Positions 22,184 to 33,646 of a stretch of DNA of 64,000 nt are shown here, one piece after another. Origin of the DNA: Heterostelium multicystogenum (lineage: Eukaryota; Evosea; Eumycetozoa; Acytosteliales; Acytosteliaceae); the NCBI GenBank assembly GCA_003667245.1, contig RCNN01000044.1, forward strand, positions 62,001-126,000, in the 5' to 3' direction. Below the pieces are notes generated by a model. That model saw only the letters and a list, made by a program, of their open reading frames with translations. It did no database searches and was not told the origin of the DNA. The position numbers and the translations under genes were made by a program. Every line of letters starts with the position of its first letter. Positions within the stretch are counted from its first letter, which is position 1.

Positions 22184-23233
22184 TTAAATAGCTATAAGTT
22201 TAATAAATTTAACAATGCTTTGGATCGTTGTAAATCTTACATCCGGAATCTGTTTGTTATTTTTGGATAAATGGTTAGCAATGGAATTAATGGAAAACAT
22301 ATTTATATTCTTACCTGTTGCAAGCAAAACAATAATAAATATAATTAAAAGTACAATACATATGATTAAACCACAACTACTGGCATTCTCTCTTAGGATA
22401 GACATCTTTGAGTTTTGTGTGTGTAATTCTGCTGGTTGTTCTATCAACTCCAATTTCAACATCATCCAACAGTTCATTGTGTACAGTCTAAAAAGAAAGA
22501 TGATACATTAGTTTAAATCTACTTAGTTTATAAAAATTGAAAATACATACAAGCTCAGTATTCATTGCATGGGCCATATTCTTTTGTCTCAGCAATGATT
22601 GTGATAATAAATCTAAAGAGGCCTCTTGGTCTGTTTAATGAATAGTCATTGTTAATATGATGCTTTTTCACCATCTTGAAATAGTTCCAGCTGTTCAAAA
22701 CCATACCTTGCATTATACTGTTTGTTTGATTGAAAAGTTGTTGATTATTATAGTTTTGAGTGACTTCATTTTCTTTGATTGGTTTTCCCCAAGCTCTCTT
22801 TGAATTTCCATCTCCCAACAGTTCATTTCTAGTATTAATAATAAAGATGATACCTATTAGAATGATTCTATATGGCGAGCAAAGAAACTACTATCTATTT
22901 TTGTTTGTATCTTTACCTTGCAAAGTTGTTGTTTGCCGCATTCTCGAATTGAGTAGTCAGATTATTCTTTTGTGTTGCGAGTTGTTCGACCATTGATCTT
23001 CTTCTCATTTTCTCTTTATCAGTGATCCTAAGATTACCATAGGTAAGTGTATCCATAAGCCTAGCCAAGTCATTGTTTAAATTCGATAGATTTCTTCTGA
23101 TGTTGGGTGCAGTTTGCTTCTGTACTGCACCAGGGTTATTTCTCTGTTGTACCTCAAATGACTTTATATCTGAAACCAATTGTGATAGTTGTCTTGAGAC
23201 ATTATCATATTCATATTCCCATGAGTCGCCCAT
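22184..23233 (-). CDS. syntaxin-8-like Qc-SNARE
   Basis: Exons at 23233-22917, 22828-22707, 22630-22551 and from 22487 downward join in phase. Residues 1-105 form the N-terminal helical domain. The SNARE motif follows (DQEASLDLLSQSLLRQKN, AMNTEL, VHNELLDDVEIGVDRTTSRI), then a Cys-containing membrane anchor (SSCGLIICIVLLIIFIIVLL). The family drives late endosome and lysosome fusion in a four-helix complex with a Vti1 and a syntaxin-7-type partner. At the zero layer, where syntaxin 8 has Gln (ELDEQNE), this protein has His (ELTVHNE). One frame slip is needed in a CA/A-rich run near 22420, between the motif and the anchor. After the anchor the frame runs to 22184. A last intron (GTAAG...ACAG) would instead give a short tail ending at 22209. 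Confidence 0.8.
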
Positions 23234-23728
23234 TTTCCTTTAATCTTATCTATTAATATTATTGTTTGTTTAGGTAGTATTTGATTACGAGCTGCAAGCC
23301 AAGTGACCTGTTTGTTTTGATTATGCAACTATTTTGATAAACTGATGATTGCAATGAAAAATAGCGGTTGAGATGTGTATGTGTGTGTGGGGTATTATAT
23401 GAATTATTATGAATGATGAATGTAGATGTTACACACTTTATCTAATTATGTATGATATATATATCTACTTAATAAAGCAGCAATTGAAATAAATGGTAAA
23501 TTTTATCAAATGGTTTTTAATACAATAACACCAATACCTTATCCGATATTATTAGTCTTGATTATTGAAAAAACAAACACAATACGAAAAATCAATTTAA
23601 ATTTCTGTTTTTTTTGTTTTTATTTTTCACACTATCCTTCTATCATTGATGATAGTTTACTTCTTTGATATGTATTCTTGTAAATCATTGATATATAACC
23701 AGCTGGTTAGCGCTGTTCAAGACAATGT
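23234..23728. other. intergenic spacer
   Basis: AT-rich DNA lies between the start of the SNARE gene and the end of the ComC-like gene, both minus. It contains short TG/TA repeats near 23370-23460. I see no gene. Confidence 0.6.
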
Positions 23729-26700
23729 TTAGATGACTGACTGAGTTTGGATGGTGGTCAACTTTAATTTGAGCATCTTTACCTGATTTCTGTATTTTTG
23801 TCTACGCCTTAGGTAGAGGGCTGCACCTACAGCTACAGAGAGGAAAACAATTGCACCAACAACTATTCCAGCAATCGCAGCATTACTGAGTTTCTTTTTA
23901 GTCTTACAGAGCTTGGGTGTACCGTCGTTTTCTAAATCGACCAATACTGAGAAATCTGGATCAATCACTACACTGGAAATGTATGCTGGTATTCTCATTG
24001 CCATTCGGATACTATTGTATTGGTAGGTCGACTGTTGGCTAGCGGGCAGCTCGTATATCTTAATTGGTGCAGTGTGGTTGTCTATGAGGGCAGTATCAAT
24101 AAATGAACCATATAAACTATGGTCATCAATGTTGATCTTTATGAACATTCCATTGTCGTTGGTTCCAATCAATGTACTTGAACAACTGTCACCTTCGGTA
24201 CTAATGGAGGCCTCAAAGATCAAATCAAGCATATTGTCTCCAGCAGAGAAGCCATAGGCAGATATCGAGGCTGTATATTTGATTGAAGATGGCAATAACG
24301 TAATATTCTTTCCAGCAAATTCAATGTGTGTTTCATTCTGGATGAATATCATCGAGGTATTTACAAGAGTTCCTGGACGACCTGGAAGTTCTGTACAATA
24401 GTTATAAACAATTTCATTGGGATTTGAATGATTTTCAAACTTCCAAGTAGCATCGGTTAAGTTATAGCTATTGAGAACCTCACCCAGTGGCGAGAGCTCT
24501 TGTATCTTGATGATACTAATAGATATTAAGAAGTCTTTGTTTACAACTACTTTAGTGCTTGGAGATGGTTCAGGGAGTGAAGGTACAATTGGTATAACCT
24601 GTGAGGCACATGATGGACCAACCCAACTATCATAGCATACGCAGAAATTGTTTTCACAAACTCCATGAAGGCAATTACTAGGGTTACAATGTCTCTCATT
24701 AGGTGTGCTAGTTGGAACTGGTGTATTGGTGTTGTTGGGAGTGCCCGTTGGAACTGGTGTATTAGTATTGTTGGGAGTACCAGTTGGAGCTGGTGTATTG
24801 GTGTTGTTAGGAGTGCCCGTTGGAACTTCAGTAATTTCATAATAGGGATTTGGAACTAAAACCATTATATTTGAATATACAGTATTGTTTAGCAAAATCA
24901 TAAATTTGGCAAATGGGATTGTAGTATTTCCATTCTTAAAAGATGGAAGTGTAATGAATACTCCAATTCCATATCTCTTGTCAATAGAAATGCTCTCGTA
25001 ACCTCCACCATAATCAATTACTGCGGCAATTGTTTCTCCTGTCGAATTATCTCCAAGTGAATATCCACTGACAAATACTGATCCACCATATATACTAAAG
25101 TTGGTGTAGGACACTAAAGTTGGATCTGCATTCATTGTAAACACTCTATTTAAATAATAGGAACAGCCATTTTCTTGAAGTTTTTCGAAAGTATATCCAT
25201 TAATTTGGTTTTGATTATCTGAGATACCATATACAGACAAATACACTTTATCTATTCCAAAAGCATATGGTAAGACAGCATTAGCAGTGTATTGAGCAGT
25301 AGATCCGCTGTAACTGACCAAGGTAGTTGGAACTTGAATACTGTCTGGCTGTGATGACAAATAGATATATGGATTATGTCTCTTGGAAAGACCTAAATTT
25401 CCACTTCCATCCTCGATCATCATATTTATGGAAAGTACTCTGGATCGTAATCCTACATCAATTTTAGTATCAGAGACAAGACTTACTATTGAAGGAGCCT
25501 CTGAGACCTTTTGATCTATTAAAGAGTTTGTTAGTATTTCCAAGCAAACTTAATATTGGTCAAATTGCATACTTGGACAAGTTGTATTGATAAGTAGTTG
25601 ATTATCATAATCTCCTCCAACAATGGTTGCCAATCTATTTATAAATTCAGGGTTTAGCAAAACATTTCCTTGATCGTAGAGCTTAACACTGGAAATAAAA
25701 TGACTTTGAGATCTACATTCAACTTCCACATCAAATCGAATCTTATAGGTACCAACATATTGATTTCCTGAGATTCTGTGTGTTTCATTGATAACAATAA
25801 CTCTTGGCTCTAAATCATAATTTGATACTACACTGATAATACCATATTTAAATCCATTTGGATAATCTTCAATAGTTATATTCCATCCAATCGTTTCAAT
25901 AGTGTTGACATTTACAGCAATACTTGGATAAGCCACAATTGATGTAATAATTGGTATCAACATATCTCCATCTTTCAAAAGAAAAAGTTAATAACTAGTA
26001 CTATTGAAGAAATTTTCTAACTTACTTGACTTTGAAATATATAGAATAGCTGAAGAACCAAGTACACTTGAAAGTAGAGTTGAAGTAAACGTTTGGAATG
26101 GGGTGACAATTGAATAAATAAGAGGACCAGCATTAAATTGACTTGGAATTGAGAAACCAACCAGATATAGTCCTGTATCATTATCAAAAGAACCATAGAA
26201 TGTCAAAAAGTCTCTTTGGTAATCGGCATCGATTAAATCACTATCACCTATCACTAGTATAGGAGTATAGCTTGGGATTGGTTTAGAAACTTGGAAGTAG
26301 ATAAAGTTGACAAATGAATCACTTTTACTGATATCAATATTGTTTACATAGAATTTAATCATTGTGAAGTCTTCAAAACTAAACGTGGCTATAAATAGAA
26401 TTAAATATTAGTTTAAGTATATATATGAAGAAATTTTAATTCTACATACGATATAAGCTATTAGGTAATGATGGGAATGTATGTAAATTTCTGTTTATAT
26501 ATTGACGAGAAAAATAGGTTACAAAGCTTTCATATGGAGAAGACTCATCATAAACCAGTAGATTTGGTTGCTGAGGAAAGGGTCTTCTTAAGGTTGATGT
26601 AATGATCTTCTGGAATACACCACTATATAAAGTACCACTAACTAAATTTATTCCTTTGATAATCCAACCAGAGTAGTCCATGGTGACAATCTTAAGTGCA

Positions 26701-28360
26701 GATGTAAAGTTAACTTCCAAAAATATAAGAATAAGAGTTGATAGGTATATATTTCAAACTATTGATATCAACACTGGATAGAACATCTATTTTGTGATGA
26801 TACAAATACTAATATTAGTATCTTTATCAAATAAATAAAGTCTTGAAATGGATGACTTACTATTTTGAGTTACACGCCAATCTCCATTAATATCGTAAAT
26901 ATTATTGATTATATATTTTGATTCATAATTTCCTTGAGAATAATTGGAAATGAAATACTGGTTATACCAAGAGTATGTATAGTCTGGGAGCATTTGTTGA
27001 TAGCCAAAAGGATATCTGTGTCTTTGATTAAATGTACCGGATACAAAATATCCATTGGTTAATTCAGATAAGTAAATTTGAGAAGAAAATTTCTTTCCAA
27101 ATCCTGGTATAAATGTGTATCCACTATCTAAAGAACCCAAAATAGCTAAGTATAGAGAAATAAAGTTAGTATGTTAATAGTTGTTGAAATTTATACATTT
27201 ATATATTTACATGATTTGGCAACTACAGAAATATTGGAGACGGAAACCAATGCTTTAGTCACTTGGGACGAAGAATAAGTAGAGAATGTCATTGGTTGAT
27301 TTCTTTTGATGATATCAACAGATAAATAAGTTGAATGAGTACCATTTGACTTTACTAACTTCCAGTCTTGACTGGAAGAATCGGTGGAAGTGTAGATTAA
27401 AACAGATGAGATTCTTTTAGTATTAACAAATACAAGAGATTGGTAGTTTTCATAGAGTTGATCCATGCGTATTCTCGAGTCATTTCTGGCTGGGTAGTGA
27501 CTGACTGAATCAATGATAGTTTGATTGTTAACGTCTTCAGTCGGGAAAGCGTAATCAAAATAAAATGTAAACTCCATCGATCTATTAAAGCTTGAATACA
27601 CTTTCACTGGAGAAGGGGCATTGGAACTAAGGTATGGCATCTTCTTGATGGTCAATAAGTATTGATTATTGTAACCATAACTTTCGACAAGACAATAATA
27701 GTTAAATGCTTCACATGAGAAAGGGAATGTTGGATAGTTAGGATCACTATCTATTGTGAAGGTAAAATACACTGAAAATGTCAGTGGATCATATACGGGA
27801 GTATTATTTCTTACTACATTGAATACAGCTGTACTTGGATCTATAGAAATAAAGAGGAATATTAGCTATCAATTTCATATGAATCAATCTATTTTGACCA
27901 ATTGATCTATTACCTAAGCAGGTATACTCTGATAATGAAAATACTGCATTATTTAGCATAAATGTTATATTGGTTACTCCAATATCAACAGTTGCATTCA
28001 ATTGAAATATTTGAGTTCTCAAGTTTGATGTACTCATTGTTGCAACTAAAAGATTCGATGTATTTCCATTTTGTTGAAAGTTTGATTTATCTATTGGTAT
28101 TGAATCATTCATAAAAATCTGGTATTGAATTGGACAGATGTATTTTCCTTGTAAGTAGGTAGTGGCATAATATATAGGTGATGAAGTATATCCCATTATA
28201 TTAGCAGCATCAATACCTGTAATATATTTATGTATGAATATAATATTAATATTATTATTGGTATTATTTTTGACTTTGGGTCATTAAAATGTTTGAACTA
28301 AAGAACTTACATTTTATAAATAGAATTATAGAAAAATAAAATACAAAGATATGTATTCAT
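23729..28360 (-). CDS. ComC-like EGF-repeat type I surface glycoprotein
   Basis: Nine exons fit (about 28360-28311, 28220-27914, 27840-27211, 27145-26861, 26713-26450, 26388-26026, 25971-25573, 25515-23729). The first encodes a signal-like hydrophobic start, and its junction to exon 2 is off by one base. A long extracellular part with many N-glycosylation sites and beta-rich modules follows. Next are tandem 12-residue repeats (PTGTPNNTNTP, about 24690-24830) and one EGF-like module (HCNPSNCLHGVCENNFCVCY). A roughly 230-residue module after it resembles the ComC supersandwich domain. The protein ends with one membrane helix (AAIAGIVVGAIVFLSVAVGA), RRRQK and a short cytosolic tail. Dictyostelid proteins of this layout act in cell-cell recognition and development. 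An apparent stop at 25550 falls inside a 57-nt intron. The ligand is unknown. Confidence 0.82.
24690..24830 (-). repeat. tandem Pro/Thr/Asn repeat in the ComC-like stalk
   Basis: About four 36-nt units encode PTGTPNNTNTPV/A directly before the EGF module. It is probably a glycosylated stalk that varies in copy number between strains. Confidence 0.85.
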
Positions 28361-28852
28361 TTTATTGAAGATATAAAATAAATATTTGTAGATCAGTCTG
28401 ATCAATATCGTATTTCATGAAAATGAAATCGATAAGAAAACTCATTCAAACATCACAACATCGAACAAGATATTATCAACTAAATATCTGAATCATGGGT
28501 AAGAATTGATCTTAATTTAGAAAAATGAATATTCCATATTTTGTTTCCAAACTAATTTTTTTTAAATAACTTTCTCATTACTTACTCCCCTTTCACCCAC
28601 CAAGAAACTAGGAGTCCATTGAATGAGCATCTTACAAAAAAAGTTGACGAAACCACATTCCAAGACACCTGTTGAAAGTTCCATATTTTTTTTTGAATTT
28701 TTTAAAACCGATTTGCCGTAATATCAGACTTAGATCAAAAAGAGAGCAATCGAGTTCAACGCTATATATATACCGGTTTATTATTATTTAATTAATTTAA
28801 TGTTTATTACTTGTTACTTTGATTATTTTTATTATTTATTAGTTTTCTTTTT
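28361..28852. other. intergenic spacer
   Basis: AT-rich DNA lies between two minus-strand genes. A less AT-rich patch at 28590-28690 has no open frame or tRNA-like pattern that I can recognise. Confidence 0.55.
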
Positions 28853-29600
28853 TCATTGCTTGATCGGTTGATTTAAATCGTAGTTATTCAATTTTAGTTT
28901 CTTTCTATTGAAATCATAACCATAAATTACAATAAGAATTGAATGTGCAATATATATAGCTAACAGTATTCCTAAACTTAATTCTTGCGCGCCAGTACCT
29001 TTTCTTCCTAATTTTTGCATTTGTGCAATGTCCTTATACTAGAGTATAGTTCAAATATGATTAGTATGAAGATCAATAATTGATTAGAATGAGAACGATT
29101 AACTTACAATGAAATTGGCACAAAACACACCAGAAATAAATCCAGTGATTAAATTGATATTGCCAGTGTGAATATGTATGGTGGCCAATGAAATGAAAGA
29201 TAATGAGAGGATTTCGAATGTATAAACAGTGTCCGAAAGTGAAATGAAAGCCAAAAATTAATAAATGGAAAAATAACACTCTGTAGCCACGGAATCTGGT
29301 TGCTGTAGATGGCTGTACCATAGAGATATTGCTGCCATTATTATTGCTATATCTACTATTGATAGTATTGCCTCCACTGCTATGACTGAAGTTGCTGCTA
29401 TCCTCTATGTCATCGTTACTGCCAGCACTATCTGTTCGACTGTTACGTTTGAAAGAAGGAGGTGTAATCAGCTCTTTATCATCGGAATCAACACTACTAT
29501 CTCTGTCTGAGTTTGAGGAGGCAGATACTCTCTTTAGAGACTCTTGCTTGGATCTTTGAGTTGAGGGTGACTTAGAGTTACTAAAATTCTCTGCCATCAA
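28853..29600 (-). CDS. Ser-rich multi-pass membrane protein of unknown function
   Basis: Exon 1 (29600-29108) starts with about 100 Ser/Asp/Asn-rich residues (RDSSVDSDDKELITPPSFKR). After one base of frame correction it continues into hydrophobic helices (FEILSLSFISLATIHIHTG, ITGFISGVFCANFI). A GTAAGT donor leads to exon 2 (29038-28853), which encodes a soluble stretch (YKDIAQMQKLGRKGTGAQEL), one more helix (LGILLAIYIAHSILIVIYGY) and a basic tail. The exon phases agree only after removing one base from exon 1, near 29240. I do not recognise the family. The fold looks like a small three- or four-helix membrane protein with a disordered phosphorylatable N-terminus. Confidence 0.6.
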
Positions 29601-29842
29601 TACAGTATTTCTATAAACCTGGAATGAATGGAAATAGCTAAATTAAAAAGAAAGAATATAGTGTTAAAAATTAATTCCAAAAGATTTCGTTTGTCGTTGG
29701 CTATATTTACATATAAGATATCATTATTATGAACTAATGATAAGATTTCAAAGTATCCAAGTGTAATGGACCAATCGCTAGATACTGGAGATTTCCAGAG
29801 AATATATTTTCATAACATGACGATAATATTCCGAATGCAAAT

Positions 29843-31015
29843 CTAATGAATGGATTCTGTTTGAAATCGTATGGTTTTGTTCGAACGTACAGCTGTAATT
29901 ACTTCAGAGTTGGCCAAAGATGATGGTAATGAATCATCGCTTGTAGTCGATAAAAGTAATTCTAAAACAATTCTACCTGTATCCTCAAGTGATTCGGCGT
30001 CTAAAATCGATGGTTGATCTGTGGATTTTATGATAGTCTGGATTGTGTCCATAGAAAACATCGAGGTCGGTGATTAAAAATGGTTGGTACAGAAGCCCAT
30101 GAGAATGGACCGTCGTCGCTCAAGAATGGGATTGAAAGGAGGTGATATCTGGTGTGCTTGGTAGAGCAATGACATACCAATGTGTGAGTTTCAACAGTGA
30201 GTCCTCCTTTTTCTGCTCTAACACGATAACCTGCTACGATGGCGTGGTCGATGAGCCATCTTGGGGAGAAACGGGTGCGGCCCCTATGTTCGTATGGTAG
30301 GTCTGTAAGATGGGACCTGAGGCCAAACGGTGTCCTACGGCATCGACGTTGATAAAGTAGGCAAATTGCTTTGGATTCTTTGCAATTTTCGCGTAATCTA
30401 CATATGATTTTGATCCAGTGCGCCAGGCTCTTCTGATCAAAGAATACAAACATATAAGGTACCTCTGGCTCTTGTGGTTGTCTCTGCTGTTGCTGCTGTT
30501 GGAACTTAAAGAAATTGACCTATAATCTCGATGAGCAAAGTCGTTCCAGCGAGATTGTCGTGTGCACCAGCAGTGCGGTTCAATCCCCAGTGCACAGTAT
30601 CGTAGTGTGCACCAACTGCTCTAATTGGATGTGAGATGATCGGTGTGCTGTTTGACCAAACGATAATGTTGATTCCTGTCCATGTAGTAGTGGTAATGTT
30701 CTTTCCAACGGCATGACGCTCTGTCCATTCGAATCGATTCCCAAATGATTTGCTGCTCGGGAACTCCCGACAAACCAACGCCGCCTTTATATATTCACGA
30801 GCGAGAGACCTACTCTCTTCGTAAACAAACCGCGAATTTCCAATCTCTATCAGCTTCTGTGTGTGTGCAATGACTGAATCACCACTGATGACCAAAGGTG
30901 ACATTCCACCTTCTATATCGATATTAGGCTGAGCTAGATACACAAAGGACACCCATCTCGTCAGCAAAAACAAAACTATCATACAAATGAATACATGTAT
31001 AAACTTTATATTCAT
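29843..31015 (-). CDS. M28-family zinc metallopeptidase, membrane-anchored
   Basis: The start has a signal-anchor (FIHVFICMIVLFLLTRW) and then a lumenal peptidase. The M28 metal motifs are visible: GAHYDTV and GAHDNLAGTTLLIEI, then FDQ followed by an EEPGAL-type acidic pair in a shifted frame. SKSYVDYAKIAKNPKQFAYF and a C-terminal region with SDDGPFSWASVP and a YHKIH-like site complete it. M28 enzymes use two zinc ions to remove N-terminal residues. The family also includes glutaminyl cyclases. Frame slips are needed near 30520, 30435, 30415 and 30270, and two fit lost Gs in G runs. A short intron is likely near 30120-30180. The substrate is unknown. Confidence 0.82.
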
Positions 31016-31700
31016 TATTATTATTACTATTACTATTACTATATTTTAAAATTCAGTTCTTATTATTTGTTTGTTTGTTTGTGATGATGATGATGATGGA
31101 TGAATGACGATGAAGTTGATGTTGTGAAGTGTTTCGTTCTTTTGTTTTTTGTTTTGTTTTGATTTGATTTGAAATGCACAATTGAATTGATCTTCACCAA
31201 ATCAATTATAATTCAAAGCTATCTTTCTTTCTACCTTCAAAGGTATGAGGTCGTCGTGTATTTGATATTGATATTAATGGCAAAACTATTCGGGGGTGCG
31301 CTACAAACGAGTATTTCTCTTTTTTATTCTATTATCTATCTAACTATTGAGTACTACTATTATTGTAATGGAATAAATAACATTGAAAAGCCATATAAAT
31401 ATGATATAAAAGTTAGTTAATCTCAATTTAATTTGAATATAAATCTATATAAACTTGACTTGACAAAACAAAACTAATAAGTCACACAACAAACAACAAA
31501 CAAACAACCAACAACAATAAAAAATATAAAATAATAATCGTGTTTGCACTTCAAAAAAATAAAAATTTAAAAAAATGCTGTTATTCCTTCTTGACCTACT
31601 AATACTAAAATAAATGTTGACACCCAAAGAAAAAACAACCGTTAAAAAAAACAAATCTACGAAATTAAATATTGTCTTACTTTAATTCATAATATGAATA

Positions 31701-31750
<50 letters not shown>

Positions 31751-32255
31751 TTTTATAACAAATAATAAATAACTTAAAAGATAAAGTCAAAAGATAGGTT
31801 TGACCAAATTGCTGAAATGACATAGAAATGACGACAATTACTCATATCCCAACTTGTTTTGACTAATTGAAGACATTCATGTCGAGTCAAAACCAGTTAT
31901 CGAGAATTCCCCCATTTGTTTTTTGTTCACAATCAAACAAGTTCCCATTGCCAATGACACCATGCATGAAGTCGATATTTATTTATTTAAAATCAAACAT
32001 TGATTGAATCCCTCAATGGAATGAACATATCTCAAACAAGACCCCGATAAGGAGCCGAAACAAACAATTGTTATCAGAGCTCTGAATCAACCATCAGCAG
32101 GTAAATTTTTAAAGATGTATATCTAATGAACAATAAGATGTTTATCTATTACTAGATAATAATAAAAGGACTAAACAAAACGAAAATGAACAAAACAACA
32201 ACAGCAATAATTATATATTATTCATCCATCTTAAGTCGAAGTTATAAAAGAAATA
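31016..32255. other. divergent intergenic region with AAT microsatellite
   Basis: This lies between the M28 peptidase and the small membrane protein, which diverge. It has GATGAT repeats near 31083, an AAT run of about 45 bp near 31700-31745, and a more complex patch at 31850-32100 that may be promoter DNA. I see no gene I can support. Confidence 0.6.
31698..31746. repeat. AAT trinucleotide microsatellite
   Basis: About fifteen tandem AAT units lie in non-coding DNA. Confidence 0.85.
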
Positions 32256-32491
32256 ATGGATTATAGTACCAGTAAATATAATTCCACATCTGAAAATCGG
32301 GATTTGTCATCTGTTGATGAAGGTAATTCTGAATGTACTTTGACTGTAGTTTGACATTTCAAATAGGAATATCGATATCTGCCTTTCTTATAGTTCTTTT
32401 GGCTATTGTTATGTTAATTATAATAAAGAAGAAACAAATCAAAATCAAGAAGCTAGAATATGAAATTGCTCAAGTTGGCCAACCTCTGTAG
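32256..32491 (+). CDS. 63-residue single-pass membrane protein
   Basis: There are two exons (32256-32322 and 32367-32491) with a 44-nt intron (GTAATT...AAATAG), joined in phase through a Gly codon. The protein has a 23-residue Ser/Asn/Asp-rich head, one membrane helix (ISISAFLIVLLAIVMLIII), and a strongly basic and then amphipathic tail (KKKQIKIKKLEYEIAQVGQPL). The positive residues after the helix suggest that the C-terminus is cytosolic. It converges on the mitochondrial-protein gene, with about 130 bp between the stops. I do not recognise a family. Support comes from the splice fit and the clean membrane-protein pattern, so this is a prediction. Confidence 0.55.
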
Positions 32492-32619
32492 ATAAAACAA
32501 CTAATAAGTCATGATTCCAAATCTTGTTATAATAAATCTACATATGACGCGTCATAAATTTATGTATTATATTTATTATTATTATTATATTATTTACAAA
32601 CTAAATATTTAGACCTTGA

Positions 32620-33123
32620 TTATAGCTTATCTTTTTTGTGGTGGTGGTGAGTGGATTTGACTAGAGGTAGATGATCCTGATGAGCTAAACTAGCAAGACC
32701 TGGGCTCAATCTATCGAAAAGTTGTTTATATTTTTGCAACTTCATTTTCCAACTTTTCAATTCTCGCTTCTGTAGTCAATTTATCTATAATTATTAAAAA
32801 TAAAATATTAGTAAATATATTAATGAGAGTGAATTTATGATTGCTTAGATTTTACCTCCTTTGGGAATGACGACCAATCTGCTTAGTTGTTCAGATGACA
32901 ATTAACAATATTATCGATGGAGATGAATTCTAAATTATATAGGGCAACAGAATGATTGGCTTCTTTCAATTTTCCAATGGCAATATGCTCTTTGAGCTTC
33001 ATTTGGTCTGAAAATTGGTACTCTAGTCTTTAGCTTTATATCTTCACTTGGAGTTGTGTAGAATCTTTGTCCAACAACAGCTCTACTAAAGTTTGAATTT
33101 CTAACAATAAAATTACGTAACAT
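32620..33123 (-). CDS. small mitochondrial protein with coiled-coil C-terminus
   Basis: The start MLRNFIVRNSNFSRAVVGQR followed by FYTTP is a typical mitochondrial presequence with a processing site. The middle reads on only with frame changes (KLKEANHSVALYNLEFISI, then SEQLSRLVVIPKG). A short intron near 32790-32860 leads to a final exon with a charged coiled coil (LTTEARIEKLENEVAKYKQL) and a His/Lys-rich end, stopping at 32620. At least two frame slips are needed between 32880 and 32990. I do not recognise the family. A matrix or inner-membrane complex subunit is a guess from size and composition. Confidence 0.5.
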
Positions 33124-33646
33124 CTTATTTATAATTGCTGGTAATCAATGCAATGCAATGAATGGTATGATAAGTTCAGTTATTCTGCTAATAGATAAAA
33201 TAAATATATTATTATATGTGTGTTATATTGTGTGTGATAATTAACTAATGGTTTGTTTTGTATTTATGCTGAACATCAAACACATGTCTTGCATTAATTT
33301 AATTTAAAATTAAAATAAAAATAAATAAATAAATAAAAAATTAATTTAAAGTCATTTTGATTTAATTTAAAAAATATAATATAATATTATAAATGAAAAT
33401 GGCATGTTCAACAACATTGATAATAATAATAATAATAATAATATCTGGTATCTTATTTTTGTTTTTTTGTTAATTTTGATTTTATTTTTGAATTGATGAC
33501 TGTTGTTGATATGATTGAGATCAAATCTATCTAATCTATCTATACTTCTCACAGTTCCATTGTGATTGGAGCAATGACTCATTTATCATTCTTTTGTTGC
33601 TGTTGTAATAAATATTCATGTAAAACCTTTTTTGATCGATACTAGT
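33124..33646. other. intergenic spacer
   Basis: Very AT-rich, with AAAT and ATA tandem repeats near 33310-33345 and 33420-33445. A 71-codon open frame on minus at 33367-33582 ends in low-complexity Leu/Ile. I do not call it a gene. Confidence 0.5.

Noticed and set aside
25516..25572. In-frame TAA that seemed to split the ComC-like gene
   Set aside because: It lies inside a 57-nt intron with a GTATGC donor and a TTTAATAG acceptor. Splicing restores phase through an Asn codon.
33367..33582. 71-codon minus-strand frame
   Set aside because: More than half is low-complexity Leu/Ile from A/T repeats, and there is no homology signal.
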